A DNA stretch of 64,000 nucleotides, taken from positions 149,518,257 through 149,582,256 of the forward strand of contig OY987298.1 in assembly GCA_963920635.1 (NCBI GenBank), in the 5' to 3' direction. Each line of letters starts with the position of its first letter. Positions within the stretch are counted from its first letter, which is position 1. The stretch is from Pseudeuparius sepicola (Eukaryota; Arthropoda; Insecta; Coleoptera; Anthribidae). The position numbers were made by a program, and so were the translations under genes. The notes under the pieces were generated by a model that was not told where the DNA came from, ran no database searches, and worked only from the letters and a program-made list of their open reading frames with translations. Below, one piece after another: positions 12,055-23,726 of this stretch.

Positions 12055-12620
12055 CTTGCGGTGGTTTCCAAAATGTTCGCGGTAAATAAATCAGAACCAC
12101 ATGCTCGTGTGTGCTGTGTACGGAAAATCAACTGACGTCCCGTCTCTCCCGCTTCCCAGAGTAAGCGATGATTATTTGGGCCGCTGGCTGACAGATATAG
12201 TGCCTCGGCGGCCCGTCTTCATTAACGCCCGCATCAATCTCCCGCAATAAACGCCACGACGGGCCCGTCTGTTTGTTTTACTTTTTGGTTTCTTTTTGTC
12301 CGGGTTCTTTTTTCTCCCGCCGGATCGATACCGTCGCAATGATAAAGGCCCCCCAGATGGCGACGCGAAACGTCACTACGTCATCACAGCGTGGTAGCAT
12401 TTTGTCCTTGTTTGTTGTTTACGTTTCCTTGCCTGGCGATTTTCCTGTTTTAAAGAACGTTTGTCGTGTTTATTGTGTTTTGGACTGTGTTTTTTAGTAA
12501 TATATTACGTGGAGTTTTATTAATACGGTGGCAAAGCAGCGGTGATTCAGAACAAAGTGATTAAAATTCAGTTTTAGTTTATAGTTTTTAGGTTGTGTTT
12601 ATAGTTTCCGACTTTAAATC
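12055..12620. other. GC-rich unique island upstream of THAP-2
   Basis: Positions 12110-12360 are GC-rich and unique. ATGATAAAGGCC (12340) resembles the terminal sequence of the 13141-14384 element in direct orientation, so this may hide an old element end. The rest up to 12620 would be promoter and leader of the THAP-2 exon. Confidence 0.4.
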
Positions 12621-12770
12621 ATGCCGTGGACGTGTTCCGTTCCCAACTGCAAGGGAAACTACAAAGGCGGTCCTAAAGTGTCCGCTTTTTCCTTCCATAA
12701 AGACCCCATTTTAAGGAAAAAGCAGGTTAAGGCCATTAAAAGAGATTTTGTTCTTACACAGTCTTCCAGG
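12621..12770 (+). CDS. THAP zinc-finger first exon (THAP-2)
   Basis: Fifty clean codons from ATG to a GTAAAAG donor at 12771, phase 0. The residues start MPWTCSVPNCKGNYKGG, with the C5/C10 zinc pair, then SAFSFHKDPILRKKQVKAIK, the loop-helix of a THAP DNA-binding domain. The usual tryptophan after the helix start is glutamine (Q35). The exon stops just where the second half (C-x2-H-F) should begin. I did not find that half before 13141, where another TIR element begins, so the gene may be interrupted or truncated. It could be the start of a host THAP protein or of a P-like transposase. Confidence 0.8.
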
Positions 12771-13140
12771 GTAAAAGTAGTTTTGGTTTGGACTGTTTGG
12801 AAACTTAACTTACTTAACAATTTTACATGATTAACCGTAACCACCTTAAAATCAGGAAGTTTTATGGTTTTATTCATTCGAATTTACTTGTATCTAGGCC
12901 CGCAAATAAGAAATAATTGGCATTTACGAAAACTTTACCGATAGATATCAAAATGCACCAAAAGCCCTTGAAAATGTGACTTTCACTTTCGTAGATTATT
13001 ATCCGTATTGTAAAACAATGAGCTATAACAATAATTTTAAAGTGTTTTTTTCCAAATTTACCAAGTTTACAAATTTACCAAGTTTACCAAGTTGACATCT
13101 TGAAATTTGAGTTTGGCGCCGTAGGTCCACCTCCCTCGAG

Positions 13141-14384
13141 GCCAACGATAAAGACAGGCCTTGGCGCTAACTCATAATCGCGTAGTCACGTGACCAACTT
13201 TGTCCTATATAATAAAAGGCATTTTTGGAGATATGTTATGTAGTAGAAAAAACAAATTTCGTAACAATTTTGCGAGTTTTCTTTCATCTATTACATTATT
13301 GGTTTTGTGCATCCAGGCTTTCTCTAATTATTTCTTCAAAATTTTCAACCTGTCTCAGCTGTTTTGGGCTGAGTGTTAAACGGCACTGCACTCAAATATT
13401 TTGGCACATTCTCAAAAATTGTTGGGACAGCACCTTTCTTTAGCTTAGGTGATATTCTATATATAGGTATTTTCCTCCCACAACACATTTGTCCACTTTA
13501 ATTGTTTCACTTTCTTGAAAATGTGTTAGCCACACATACTTAAGGGTTTTTAGAAATTAAATCTCAGTTGGAATTTGACGAATCCATTTTTGGCGCAAAT
13601 TTTCATCCCTAGGCAAAGCAAATGTTGTTATGGTGACATTTTCTTCCTGGCTTTTGTAATATGTATAAATATAATATAAACAGACCCAATATTTGGTATT
13701 TAGCTTATTTTTTACGAAATAAAAATGAAAACTAACCTCAGTATACTCTAAATATTGACGAGGTCCCAGTTGATCGGCAGCGTGAAAGGCCAAATAGGAA
13801 CCGTATCAGGGCGTGGGTCGACAACGAAAATCCTCGGGTACGTTACCACACTGATTTATTTCGCACAAGGTGAATGGTGAATACAAAATACACAAACCCG
13901 AACGTGGTCAACGGGAACGGCTTTCAGCCACCCGGACCGTCTGAACTCGCGGATCTCCCGTAAGCAGTTCACCCGTCTGTGTCTCAGGCTCTACTGCTAA
14001 CATACTAATATAAAATCGAAAATTCGAGCCATGCAACAACGCCATCTTGTATATTAAAAGGATTGGTTAATCCCCCCTTTCCGGGGGGAGAATTCCCCTT
14101 ACAGCGCTCACGCGTCGGCGCGAGTGGCACCAATACTCCTGGACGGCACGGCTTCCACCCAGAGGCCATAATAACACCTGGGCGGTTCCCCTCCGCCAGG
14201 TCACACGCGCACTAGACACAAACTTGTTTCTAAAATATAAACTAAGACGTTTAAAAACACTTTAGACATTTAAAACTTCTCAAAACCCAAGCTGCCGCTT
14301 TCAGTTATGTGACAAATGACATGTAACGTGTCGGATTAAGATGGTCACGTGATTTTTGTGCCATGGGCCTGTCTTTATCGTAGG
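13141..14384. mobile_element. TIR element of 1.24 kb, probable 7-bp duplication
   Basis: The left end ACGATAAAGACAGGCC (13145) is matched by the complement GGCCTGTCTTTATCGT at the right end (14366-14381). A CACGTGAC motif near 13188 is paired by GTCACGTGA near 14344. The flanks are CCTCGAG (13134-13140) and CCTCGAA (14385-14391), six of seven identical. The interior is unlike its surroundings, with a GC-rich block at 13800-14220. No protein is recognisable. Confidence 0.65.
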
Positions 14385-14391
14385 CCTCGAA

Positions 14392-15034
14392 TCTTTCAAA
14401 TTTAGGTATCAGTATTTTCTAAAGCTATACCTACTTCAAATTCTGTTTAGTTTTGTTCATTATACAAGGTGTATATTTGATTATTACAGAAAGTAGAACT
14501 GGCGGTAGGTTCCAAAGTCTCTTAATCAACCCATTCAACCCGGCAACACAGTGACCTCTGTTCTTCATAAATTTCAACGGCGTCGCTACAACTTTTAAAG
14601 GTTAGGCGTCTCGTACTATCGACGGATCGGTTTGACTTTGGCACTTATTTCTGGGACACACTGTATTGTCCGTAATTATCTCCACTTCATTAGCACACCC
14701 ACCCGTACACATCGAAGACACTTCATACAAAACGAAAACACCCGAGATATAAATAACCGTCGTGTTTTTTTTCCTGTTTCCCAAGCATCGTTCGGTTGGC
14801 CTTTAAAAAGTCGTCCGCGCCGTGGGCCGCCGAACACGGTTCCTCCCGTGTTTGTGAATTTGTAAAGTGCCACTTGAAAGCTCATCATTCACGCGCCTAA
14901 TGAAAATGTGTTTGCCGTCGGTCGCCGATTAATTTGTCCTTTTTTTTTCGTTCCTTTTTCGTCCGAACTTTTCCTAATAATATAAATGGCGGTATTCAAA
15001 TCAGGCATTAGCTAACTGTAAACTTATTCTTCCC
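14392..15034. other. Unique sequence with a stray TA-element end
   Basis: GGGACACACTGTA at 14652 matches the 3' terminus of the CAGTGTGTCCC elements (54558, 61030), but no left end was found. Positions 14690-14960 are unique and moderately GC-rich, possibly host regulatory DNA. Confidence 0.4.
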
Positions 15035-15227
15035 ACTATGGAAACCTTAGACAAGGAAAGATAGGGGACACCTCGCGCTTGCCTACCCTACCGTGTATAG
15101 ATTTTGTTACGTCGTTTTGGACGGCGGCCATTTTATATGTGGCAGACAAAGCGAGTTCGTTGTGAGTTAATTTCGCGAATATGTGAATTAGAACTAACAG
15201 TGATTAAGGGGCAAATATACCCTTACG

Positions 15228-15298
15228 ATGGTGAATTCTCCAGCGTTTGGTTGCAAAAGCAGAAGTGAAAAGCAAGAGCCCGGGATTTCGTTTCACAG
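15228..15298 (+). CDS. THAP zinc-finger first exon (THAP-3)
   Basis: Starts at ATG 15228: MVNSPAFGCKSRSEK, then EPGISFHR, then a GTAAAT donor at 15299. This is the classic THAP opening (M-V-x-S-C-x-x-x-C...GISFHRFP), but position 5, normally the first zinc cysteine, is proline, so the finger as written could not bind zinc normally. The promoter region (15035-15227), with CGGCGGCCATTTTATATG, and the exon are duplicated in inverse orientation at 23263-23496. No second THAP half was found downstream. An inverted-repeat segment starts in the intron. Confidence 0.72.
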
Positions 15299-15307
15299 GT
15301 AAATATT

Positions 15308-15697
15308 CTAAAGTCTATCCAAGTTACAGAGGAAGTGGATCAAAACATTGGCCACCACGTGACCTATTCTCTTATTGGTCTGGCCGTCATAAAATGTCAA
15401 GTGTTTACGCGGCGAGCAGAATGCAGGGCCGGCTCTTCCCTCCTCAGTCGAGTTTCCTGCATATTTTAGATCGGATCGCGAGCAGTATATTCTGTAAATT
15501 TATTTTGCTACTTAATTTAAGGAAATTTACAAAGATCCACGAAAGGTAGAAACACAATTTTTAGAACTTGTAAAAGAATTAGTTCACAATTACAAGCCAC
15601 TTGGAATCTCATATTAGTCCGACCCTGGTAATCGATCGCAAGGCGGTCATGTGGCTTTGTTTATATCTGCTGCCGCTGTAACTTGGATAGACTTTAG
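15308..15697. repeat. 390-bp inverted-repeat segment in the THAP-3 intron
   Basis: CTAAAGTCTATCCAAGTTAC at 15308 is matched by its complement ending at 15697, and pairing continues loosely for some 40 bp (CACGTGACC versus its counterpart near 15645). No flanking duplication is evident. The CTAAAGTCTA start resembles the CAAAGTCTA terminus of the P-like elements at 38958 and 48439. Confidence 0.55.
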
Positions 15698-16544
15698 GTA
15701 CTACATGTCCCACAGTTGCAATGGAGGTAATGCTTGACCTCACTCCACTACACATCTTTGTACGGGAAGAGGCAATCAAAAGTGCCTCGCAACTTTACCA
15801 AGCCAACAAACTAAAATCGGGAGACCTTATTTGACACCTAATTATACTGGACACTGTCCAACTTCAATCCTTGAAAAATCCATGGCCGCCTATTAGAAAA
15901 GGTCCGTTGTTTCTTGATATGGAGCAGCAAAAATACGTATTTTGCGTAATAATTTAGTAACCGCTTCATTTAGACATATAGTGTGTTATACCTTTTTGAA
16001 CTGTCTTTTCACAAGCATTTCAATGGTGCAATAAAAAAATATGGGTTCCATTTGAAAAAAATGAGATTTTTCAATTTTTCGATGTTGATATTGGGAATTT
16101 TTTCCCGAACACCCTGTACAATATTTTGAAATGGCATATAGACCATTTAATAAAGTTAACTTTCGCCCACGACAGTCCAAAATTTCAGTTTTCCACATTC
16201 ATAAATTTCAAAGTTATCATCACTTTGGTCGATGGCTGCAACACTCAAAAAAATCAAAAATTTCCGAATATCTCAGAAAGGTTTAGGAATAGAGTACACA
16301 TTATATTCAGAAAAAAGATTTGAAATTTAATAGGGGAACCAAATGGTGTAATAATATATAGGGTGTTCTATTTGAAATAACAAAGTTGCTATCGACTTCT
16401 GGTATAACTGGAAGTGATCGGAAGTTGAAAATATTTTAGAAAGAAAGTTTACAACCTGTTATATAAGTAACCAAAATTTCAAATCAAAATTCGCACTCCT
16501 TCCCCGTAAACTTCTAATGAACCACTTACGTGAATCACCCTGTA
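15698..16544. other. Fragments of TA-element ends
   Basis: CACCCTGTA occurs at 16111-16119, TAGGGTGTTC at 16360-16369, and CACCCTGTA again at 16536-16544. These look like unpaired termini of CAGGGTG-type TA elements, with arms too diverged to join confidently. Positions 15698-15950 show nothing recognisable. Confidence 0.4.
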
Positions 16545-16774
16545 TATACGGCCCTAATCACATGACCTCACCAAATGCAGAAAATGGACTATGCAGATTC
16601 TGCAACGAACGTTTTGAGACTAGCGAGAACATAGTCTGCGAGTGTTCCCTCCTAATTCGAAGTAGTCTCAAGCACTTCGAAAAGATTGATATGAATCCAA
16701 ACGAAATTAGCAATATGGCCCCAAGGGAAATACTGAGCTTTATTAAAAGCTTAGGTGACCTTGGTATCTACTAG
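16545..16774 (+). pseudogene. LINE ORF2 C-terminus (5'-truncated)
   Basis: The frame encodes LCRFCNERFETSENIVCECS, then a spacer, then PREILSFIKSLGDLGIY and a stop at 16772-16774. The CRFC...E(T/S)xExxxCEC motif followed by ...FIKxxxL is the C-terminal zinc-knuckle tail that follows RNase H in I/R1-clade non-LTR retrotransposons. Reverse transcriptase and RNase H are absent. Coding similarity begins immediately after a CACCCTGTA terminus, so the 5' truncation point is about 16545. The 3' untranslated part probably continues towards 16910. Confidence 0.75.
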
Positions 16775-16910
16775 AGTAGGGTCACTCACAAAAGATCTAC
16801 TTAGGTCACAGTGACAATCAGGGCCAAACGACCCCGAGAAAATCTACAAAAATCTAGGTACATAAAAAGTACCTATCTAGATACAGTATATAAACTCTAT
16901 TCAAACTAAA

Positions 16911-17264
16911 CACAAGTTGTTGCATGGCTAGAGCGTGATACGCACGTGATCGGCTTGCTATTGGCTAGTCGGCAATAAAGTCACGGCGGGCGAGTGCAGC
17001 GAGTCGGTATGTCTTACAGAGGTGTATTGAGTTGCAAGTGGACCTTTATTTTTTTCCGATATAATTCTTTCGCTGTTTATTAATTGTTTGAGCTACGATT
17101 TGTGTTAATAGTAGAAATTTGCAGGTAAGTGAATGACTAGGTGTGCCATAAAAGTTTGTTTTTAAAGTTCTTAATACTGGGGCATATTATTGTAATATTT
17201 TATATTATAAAATTCATAGAAATCGTCCTTAATGCGGTCCTGCCTCGTATTAGCCCTCAGAATA
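16911..17264. other. Unique sequence with a strong splice donor
   Basis: TTGCAGGTAAGTGAATG around 17120 is an excellent donor consensus preceded by a moderately GC-rich leader (16980-17120) without an ATG frame. It could be a non-coding first exon. No downstream exon is identifiable. Confidence 0.35.
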
Positions 17265-17780
17265 GGGTACTTGACAATATTTTTAATTGCTCTATAATTG
17301 TACTCACTCTGTTTACAGTAGATGCACCAACATAACACGTAATAAATGAAACAACGGCTTTTAACCCTTATTTTTTATGATAATTAAAGACAAAGTTGCA
17401 CAATTTTGTTCAGGCTGAAATCTACAGTTTCGTCGTTCTATTGTCCAGAACGCCAAACGTGGCAACTCTGTGCCTCTCAGGAGAAACGGAACTGTAACGT
17501 TACCGGTGCCCGTTTGCAATCATTCGTGGAACAAAGGCAAATTGCAGTTTTCTATTCAAGTGTCTCCGCAGCTTGCCTATGAATATCTGTTACTTAATGT
17601 ATTGAAACCTTTGAGCTTTAACTAACCCAATTGCACGCACAAATTTTGTCACATAAAGACTTTTTATTACGAATATGTTCCGTACATTGACTCCTCTATA
17701 TCAAAATGGTGTCTGTTTATGCTGCACACGCTGGAAACTATATCCTTCATCTCTGCCACGTAACACTTTAGTTAAAATAT
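17265..17780 (-). repeat. THAP-linked repeat family C, copy 2
   Basis: Inverse-orientation copy of the region after THAP-1 (9090-9530). It retains the segment TTGCCACGTTTGGCGTTCTG that copy 1 has lost, and shows the uninterrupted sequence where copy 3 carries the 28857-30928 insertion. Coding frames are broken. Confidence 0.72.
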
Positions 17781-18086
17781 CTGTATACGGAACATACTAT
17801 AAATATTCAGGTACCAATAATGGGAGAAATATTCGCGTATTTGGCAACGTTACCCGCCCACCTAGGCATCTAACCATATTCATATATCCACATGTCATCT
17901 AACACGTATGGTTTTCTGATCGGCAGATGACATCCCGTGATGCCAACTGTCATTCCGTATCTCGCTAAATCAAAATATTAGTAGATAATATCTGTGCCAT
18001 TTATTATAGTTTGTTATTGATATTTACTATTATATATTGTTTGCGGACCTAGTTATCGTGTTGTTAGATGTGTAAGGTAAGGTATC

Positions 18087-18176
18087 ATGGACATGGACCC
18101 TGAAAGGACAATCCGCAATTTGCCGAAATTGGATGCTGTTAGCGTCTGCCGAAATCCATGGGATAAAACTGCAAAG
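18087..18176 (+). CDS. Candidate first exon, unrecognised
   Basis: Thirty open codons from an ATG (MDMDPERTIRNLPKLDAV...) up to GCAAAG followed by GTTTGT, a weak donor. The composition looks coding, but there is no homology I recognise and no following exon in compatible phase could be placed. It may be chance. Confidence 0.25.
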
Positions 18177-18484
18177 GTTTGTACCTACATTGTAGTAAGA
18201 ATACAGTATTATGAGTTATTAATAAAGAGAGAACCTCCGGATTTAGGCCCAACCTAGGCAAAAAAAATTACAGAAAAACGATTGAATAAGTATTTACGAA
18301 AAAAACCTTTCTTGACTAAAATCGTCGATGGAGGAAGGAATCGATCAACGCTAAAAGTGGTTTCACGGGGCATCATAAGTCTGGGAGTTTGAGGTTAGAA
18401 TTTTGAAATTTCAACTTTCCTTGCAACTTTCACTGCCGAATAAGGTTATGCCTCAGAACACTTCAGTGGTATCGCTATGTTGCC

Positions 18485-18620
18485 AAATTGCCGTTATAAA
18501 AACACTTGTGACGTCATAAGTGCTTTCCCGCCAAATTTCAAAGAAAGTCTAATAACTTGCTAATTACGTAAATATATATATTTTTTAAATAATCGTAGGG
18601 TCTTAGGCACGTGCTTGCAT
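18485..18620. repeat. Repeat shared with 60535-60660 (inverted)
   Basis: CACTTGTGACGTCATAAGTG and about 120 bp that follow, up to ATCGTAGGGTC, are present in inverse orientation around 60535-60660. No termini could be defined. Confidence 0.65.
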
Positions 18621-19110
18621 CGTGTAGGTAAATGTTTACGCGCCACTTGCATTTAGTTTGAATAGAGTGTAGATACATGAATCTCGATACTGGCTGTTGG
18701 AACAAACCCAATAATTGCCCCGCCGGCCGTACATTGTCTACCGAACGCATGCAGCGACTAGTGCGCGTCGAAAACAAAACAAAAGAAATAAACCCCGGAG
18801 CAAATAAAACGAGGAGAGCCGTCGTTCCCGCCATGTGTGAGGTTAACGTGTTTAGACGAATAGGAAGTGGTCGGGAAAAGGGTCGGGCAGTAAAAAACGC
18901 GGGGCCAGTCTGCGCGCAGCCTGCGCCGCGCGCTCGTAAAAGCAGAACGAAAAACGCTCACGCCGCAGCACCGTGTGCTGGTAAACATGACAATGTAACT
19001 GCCGCACAACGAGCTAAGCCCCGCTCGAGCTCCTGGACGGCGGAAGAAGAGGAAGCCTCTCGCCTGGCACAGAAAATGTACTTGATTACGCTACGGAGTC
19101 TGGTCCATTA
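18621..19110. other. GC-rich unique island with overlapping open frames
   Basis: Positions 18700-19060 are GC-rich, CpG-rich and unique. A 146-residue frame on the plus strand (18677-19117) and antisense frames are probably composition-driven. No domain is visible in any frame. Candidate host regulatory or 5' region. Confidence 0.35.
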
Positions 19111-19247
19111 TACCTAATAAATAATATTTTAGAGTTAACCCACAGAAATGGGAAAAAACGATGATAATACGGCGCTACCAAAATTATCTGTAAAAGCAAA
19201 GCTCCGTCCAAAAATCCATAGATAAGTAATGTCCTATCTCCCCACAG

Positions 19248-20396
19248 TAGAATTGTTGGTGATAAAGAGTAACAAAAAACCTAACCTCAATTTCTTATTG
19301 ATAAACAGCAGTGTTCTGTTTAAGCTGGACTAACACTATATTAAAAACCTGTGCATAGCGCCTGTTTCAAGCGATCGCCACTGGCGCCACACGACGAAAC
19401 AAATTTACACGGTGGTGTAATGTTAAAACACCATTGTTGCAGAATCTTTTATGAAATAAAAACATGCAAATGTGTCTGTTACGAATTTAATATCCAAAAT
19501 AAAATAAAATATTTGTTATGTCCCTCTAATTTGACAAGTTCACATGGCATATTTCCATACATTTTCTTAAGAAAAGCGAGTCTAAAAAGCAAGCAAGATA
19601 AGAGTATTTGGTACCTTTTGGTTTGAAATGAAGTCCATGGCTAGTTGTAGTGTAAGTAAGCATAAAACGCATTATATTTTTCAGTTTCTTCTTTATATGG
19701 AGGACTATTGGTTCGCTTTGGAGCTATAAACAAAATTTTCTATTTTCATTGTTGCATATGTTACAAAATACTCTTCCAAAATAATATCTAGAATTTTCGC
19801 TTCTTCAGCTCATTGATTGATTGATCAGATCATCCCATAATTCCAAAATAGTGTTTATTATTCTGCAATTCACCTAATGGCCTGTGCAGTGTGCGCATAC
19901 CATTTTCTTCATGTACATGGAAATTGCATGCTACCACAAAGAAATCTACCTATAAAAGCTATGTTAATAGAATAAAACTGCTAAATACTGGACGCAAAGA
20001 CAATTCGTTACCGCAAAAAAGGCAAATCGTAATAAAGCTGGATATTTAAAATTTGGGACATTTTAAAAGTCAGTAACTGACATAGGTACCAATAACCACA
20101 GAATACCCCCTATAACCTACAATAAGTCGCTATTTTTTTCGTGGAGTGGCGCTACCAAATCCGTAAACAACAATGAAATATGACGTCATGCTCGGGTCTT
20201 TAATATAGTGTCGGTCCAGGTTTAAGCCACCAAGGGCATGGGCTAAAAATTACGTTGAAAAACTTATTGGGACCGATTGTTCCTTCACACAAATAATGCC
20301 ACTTGGTTTTACGCACACATCGTTTACTGAAGATGATCTGAACATATCCATTTCTCCTCAGACAAATAGTAAACATGGACTAACCTAAACGCTGCA
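19248..20396 (+). pseudogene. Candidate exon interrupted by T7 copy 3
   Basis: Reading through the insertion with one target copy removed joins 19248-19324 to 20227-20396 in one frame. The left part reads ELLVIKSNKKPNLNFLLINS and then SVLFK. The right part reads PPRAWAKNYVEKLIGTDCSF, then TQIMPLGFTHTSFTEDD, then a stop at 20394-20396. A good acceptor (CTATCTCCCCACAG) precedes the left part. About 82 open codons in AT-rich DNA is more than expected by chance, but I recognise no family, so it could be host, transposase or accident. Confidence 0.4.
19325..20219 (-). mobile_element. TIR element family T7, copy 3 (7-bp duplication)
   Basis: Ends CTGGACTAACACTATATTAA and ATATAGTGTCGGTCCAG, with a perfect 7-bp direct repeat GTTTAAG at 19318-19324 and 20220-20226. 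Orientation is opposite to copies 1 and 2. The internal relic frame is broken. Together with copy 5 it fixes the target duplication length of this family at 7 bp. Confidence 0.93.
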
Positions 20397-22773
20397 TTGT
20401 AATCAGCCAACATAAAAAATGCCTACTCAAAACAAAAACACTTAAGCCTGCATCATATGATAACCAGAGGTTACATTTCCTATGCCACAAATCCAACACT
20501 TTACTCTTCCCATCGTTCTTAAAACTACACTAATTCACTAATTACTAACCTAACCATATGTCTTTTGTCAAATAACCATAAAATCTCCTCAAAAAAACAA
20601 GAATAACGCAAAAGTAAACACTCGAAACACATCAACATCAATACAAACTGGCGAAATCTCAACGAACTCTGGATCAGCTGTTGGGGCATAATAAAGCAAA
20701 TGCGCATCGATCACAAAGAGCTCGTGCAACGTTGCCACGTTAGCCAGAATAATCAATTTATTAAGGATATTATTTGTAGACCAAGTAGGATCAGTGAATT
20801 CCCAAAATCAGTAAAATGTATTGTTAAATGATAACTGTCCAAATTTTTACTATATGTAGATTGTAGATATCAACCAATTGTTCCAAATTGATGTTTTTTA
20901 ACGTTGGTTAGACATTTATTTTGTAAGTACAAGATAAATTTATGAAGAAGTTTGGCAATGGTGCAACCATTGCATTGTTTTGTTTTAGATTTATTTTACT
21001 AACTCAGATAAATAATGTTACTAACCATTTTTTTATCTTGACAGGGTCAGGGTATGTATTGTATTGAGTCCATGTTTATTATTTGTCTGAGCTTTTTTCT
21101 TTATAGCTGGTAGGATCAACTATGTTAGTTTCTCAAAATGCCGATCCATTTTTGCCTTAAATCTGGGTCTGAGGAAACCAAAAAATAATGGCAAAATGAG
21201 TAATTATTAAATCAAAATTTGCCAACAAAAATATCCCCAAAAATATGCCATTTATTGGTTGGTTTAAAATTCATTCAATAATTTTATTAATCAAAATATG
21301 AAAATAAATATCTTGTTGTCATGTAAATTTTCATGCAATTTTTTTTATACCTTACTATAAAAAAATACCTTTCTATGAAGCCAAAGCAACCATTCCCAAT
21401 TGTAGTAATTTTGAACATTTTTTTTCATGAAAAAACTCTATACAGAAATTTCATGTCAATTAAGTTGGCAACTTAGGAATTTCACTTATTTTTCTATAAC
21501 AGCAATCAAATTTATTATGCAATCGCCCCCTCTAGCTCTACGCCCATGGATATATTACTCACCTCTGTAAAGGACGCCGTTAGTTCTGCAGCTTTTTAGG
21601 CAGTTTTTATTTATTTTTAAATTGTCCAGGTCCAGAAGTCTAAAATTCACTTTCACAGCACTGAAAATCGTACGATTTTCGCTAAAAAAATATTACCAAA
21701 TACAAAATCACAACAACAGCCGCCATTAAAATGCGTAAGCGGATCGATGAAGTAGTGTTGCCAACGGAATAATGTTGCTCATCGGAACAAAGTCCCTAAC
21801 TGTTTTGCCGCCGAATTAAAATCTGCAATTTTGATTGACTGAAGCTGAAGCCCTTGATCACTCCCAAATAAACAAACGATCAGTGTTTTCAAAACAAATG
21901 GAATAAGGTTGGGGAACACTGTTGGTATTATTTACTTTATTTACGGATTTTTGGTCCGAGAAGCAAAGGGTGTATGACATGTGTACCATGCGAAATGCAG
22001 GACGGTGCTAAGAAGCTTTTACCCGATAAACACTTTCATTATTTATTAAAGTTTTTGGATAAATACCTTTAGAATTTCGTCCAACGCTAGAAAAACAGAT
22101 ATTTTACACAATATTCATTTGGGTCCGTCACTGCAAAATGGCAGAATCGTATAAGCAACAGCTGAATGTGAATGCTGTAAAAGTTATTTTCTAAAGGCTA
22201 TTTACATATACACAATACACATGAAATAGTTAACTCCGAGTCTACGATTCTTATTCAGGCAATTCCAAATCATACATGAGGCTGGCATTTTGCAAAATAG
22301 TAATTTTTCACACTTCGCACGATGGCATGAAACGCGCATGTCACCTACCCTTTGCCTTGACAGTTAATATTAATTGTCATTTCCCTTCTCCTTCCCACCC
22401 ATATTCCTGTATGTTAACCCTACAATGAACTATATAAAACATTTGAATATTAAAATACAAAAGTTTCGTTAATATCAGGAAAAACATGTGGCAACGCTTG
22501 TCGAATTCCCTCCGCAAGAATTGTGTGCGCACGCGCATTTCTCCCCCTTCGCCGCTGTCAAAAGCCAAGGTCAAAGTCAAAAGCAAGACCAACTGGTTAT
22601 TATAAAATGGACATGATTTCACTTCTTGATTACCTACATTGCGACAAATCGATTCTCACAATAGAACTAAAAAGGTATTTTGTCTTATTGTGCTTTGTTG
22701 TATCAGTTCTATAGTTGTATCAGTTCTAATGGCTGGCAGCGGTAAACGTCAAAACCAGTGTTCTCTGTCAAAA
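20397..22773. other. Mostly unique AT-rich sequence
   Basis: No gene recognised. CTCTAGCTCTACGCCCATGG at 21531-21550 looks like the right terminus of a poly-C hAT (compare 46071-46087), but a left end is missing. Positions 21590-21790 and 22480-22620 are less AT-rich and could be host. A purine-rich repeat end begins at 22774. Confidence 0.4.
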
Positions 22774-23496
22774 CCTTAGAAAGAGAGAGGACACCTAACA
22801 ACGCTCGCGGCCGTGTTACCTACTGCCACATCGCACGACAGGCCAGTGGCGTAGCATGAAACGCGTTCTTAGCCAATATCACACAAATGTTAAAATTGAA
22901 AGGTACTTAATTTTGACTTACATGTAATTTGAAATATTGGTATTTATTTGCAGATAATTTCCCAAATGTAAAGCGAGTGTCAAGTGCTGAAATATATTTA
23001 TTTGCGGCGATTACGAATCAATCAAAATAAAATAAATAATGCACGCCCATGGAAACCAGCCCATATTTTATGGATCCATCATAATTAATTAAGAAATTTT
23101 CAATAAAAACAATGTTAAAAATAATTATATTGGTCCCATTTCATACAAACAGAATAATGCAATTTATTATTTATTTAAAAGGTAGAAGGAATTTGAAGAA
23201 GTTATGTTGAGAAAAAATAAAGTTTTAGGGCTTCTTTCAAAGGTAGCTTGTTAAATATTTACCTGTTAAACGAAATCCAGGGCTTTTGCTTTTCACTTCT
23301 GCTTTTTCAACCAAACCCTGAACAATTTACTATCCTAGGAGTATATTTTCCCCTTGATCACTGTTAAAAATTCACGAAAATATAAACTCGCTTTGTCTGC
23401 CACATACAAAATGGCGGCCGTTCAAAACGACGTAACAAAATCTATATACGGCAGGGTAGGCAAGCGCAGTGTCCTCTCTCTTTCCGTGTCTATGGT
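22774..23496 (-). mobile_element. THAP-carrying repeat, copy 2 of the THAP-3 family
   Basis: The right end (minus-strand 5' side) reads CATAGACACGGAAAGAGAGA and the left end CCTTAGAAAGAGAGAGGACAC, an imperfect inverted pair. The internal promoter and first exon (23263-23470) match 15035-15298. Target duplications were not resolved. This suggests that THAP-3 and this copy are mobile rather than host paralogues. Confidence 0.6.
23263..23333 (-). pseudogene. THAP first exon remnant (THAP-4)
   Basis: Homologue of the THAP-3 exon in inverse orientation. The start codon position reads ATA, the frame is shifted near the cysteine, and the HR codons before the splice site have changed (TTTAACAG). The GTAAAT donor is preserved at 23262-23257. 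Clearly decayed. Confidence 0.7.
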
Positions 23497-23726
23497 CCAA
23501 ACAAATAAAAAAAATCTTTTCTATTATTGTGTGGATCATTTTGATGTAACAAACACTTACAATATTTGTTTTTTTTTTCAGTACTAAAATTAAGCTTTTA
23601 GTTTTTTCAAAGTTATAACTTTCACATTCATGCAATTCAAATTTTGTTCAAATAGTGTACAGAATGTCTCAGAAATAAGTGAAATAAGTTTAACCCCGTA
23701 TCCTAACTCTCAAAAGCAACTATACG

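Noticed and set aside
13800..14230. Solo LTR of a retrotransposon
   Set aside because: GC-rich and distinctive, but no TG...CA ends, primer binding site or 4-6-bp duplication. It lies inside the 13141-14384 TIR element.
18677..19117. 146-codon frame as a host protein
   Set aside because: Low-complexity basic and alanine-rich composition typical of CpG-rich DNA, with antisense frames and no splice structure or homology recognised.
21520..22870. A hAT element between CTACGCCCATG (21548) and CAGTGGCGTAGCATG (22851)
   Set aside because: The two termini are not an inverted pair pointing outwards and no 8-bp duplication is present. They are probably unrelated fragments.
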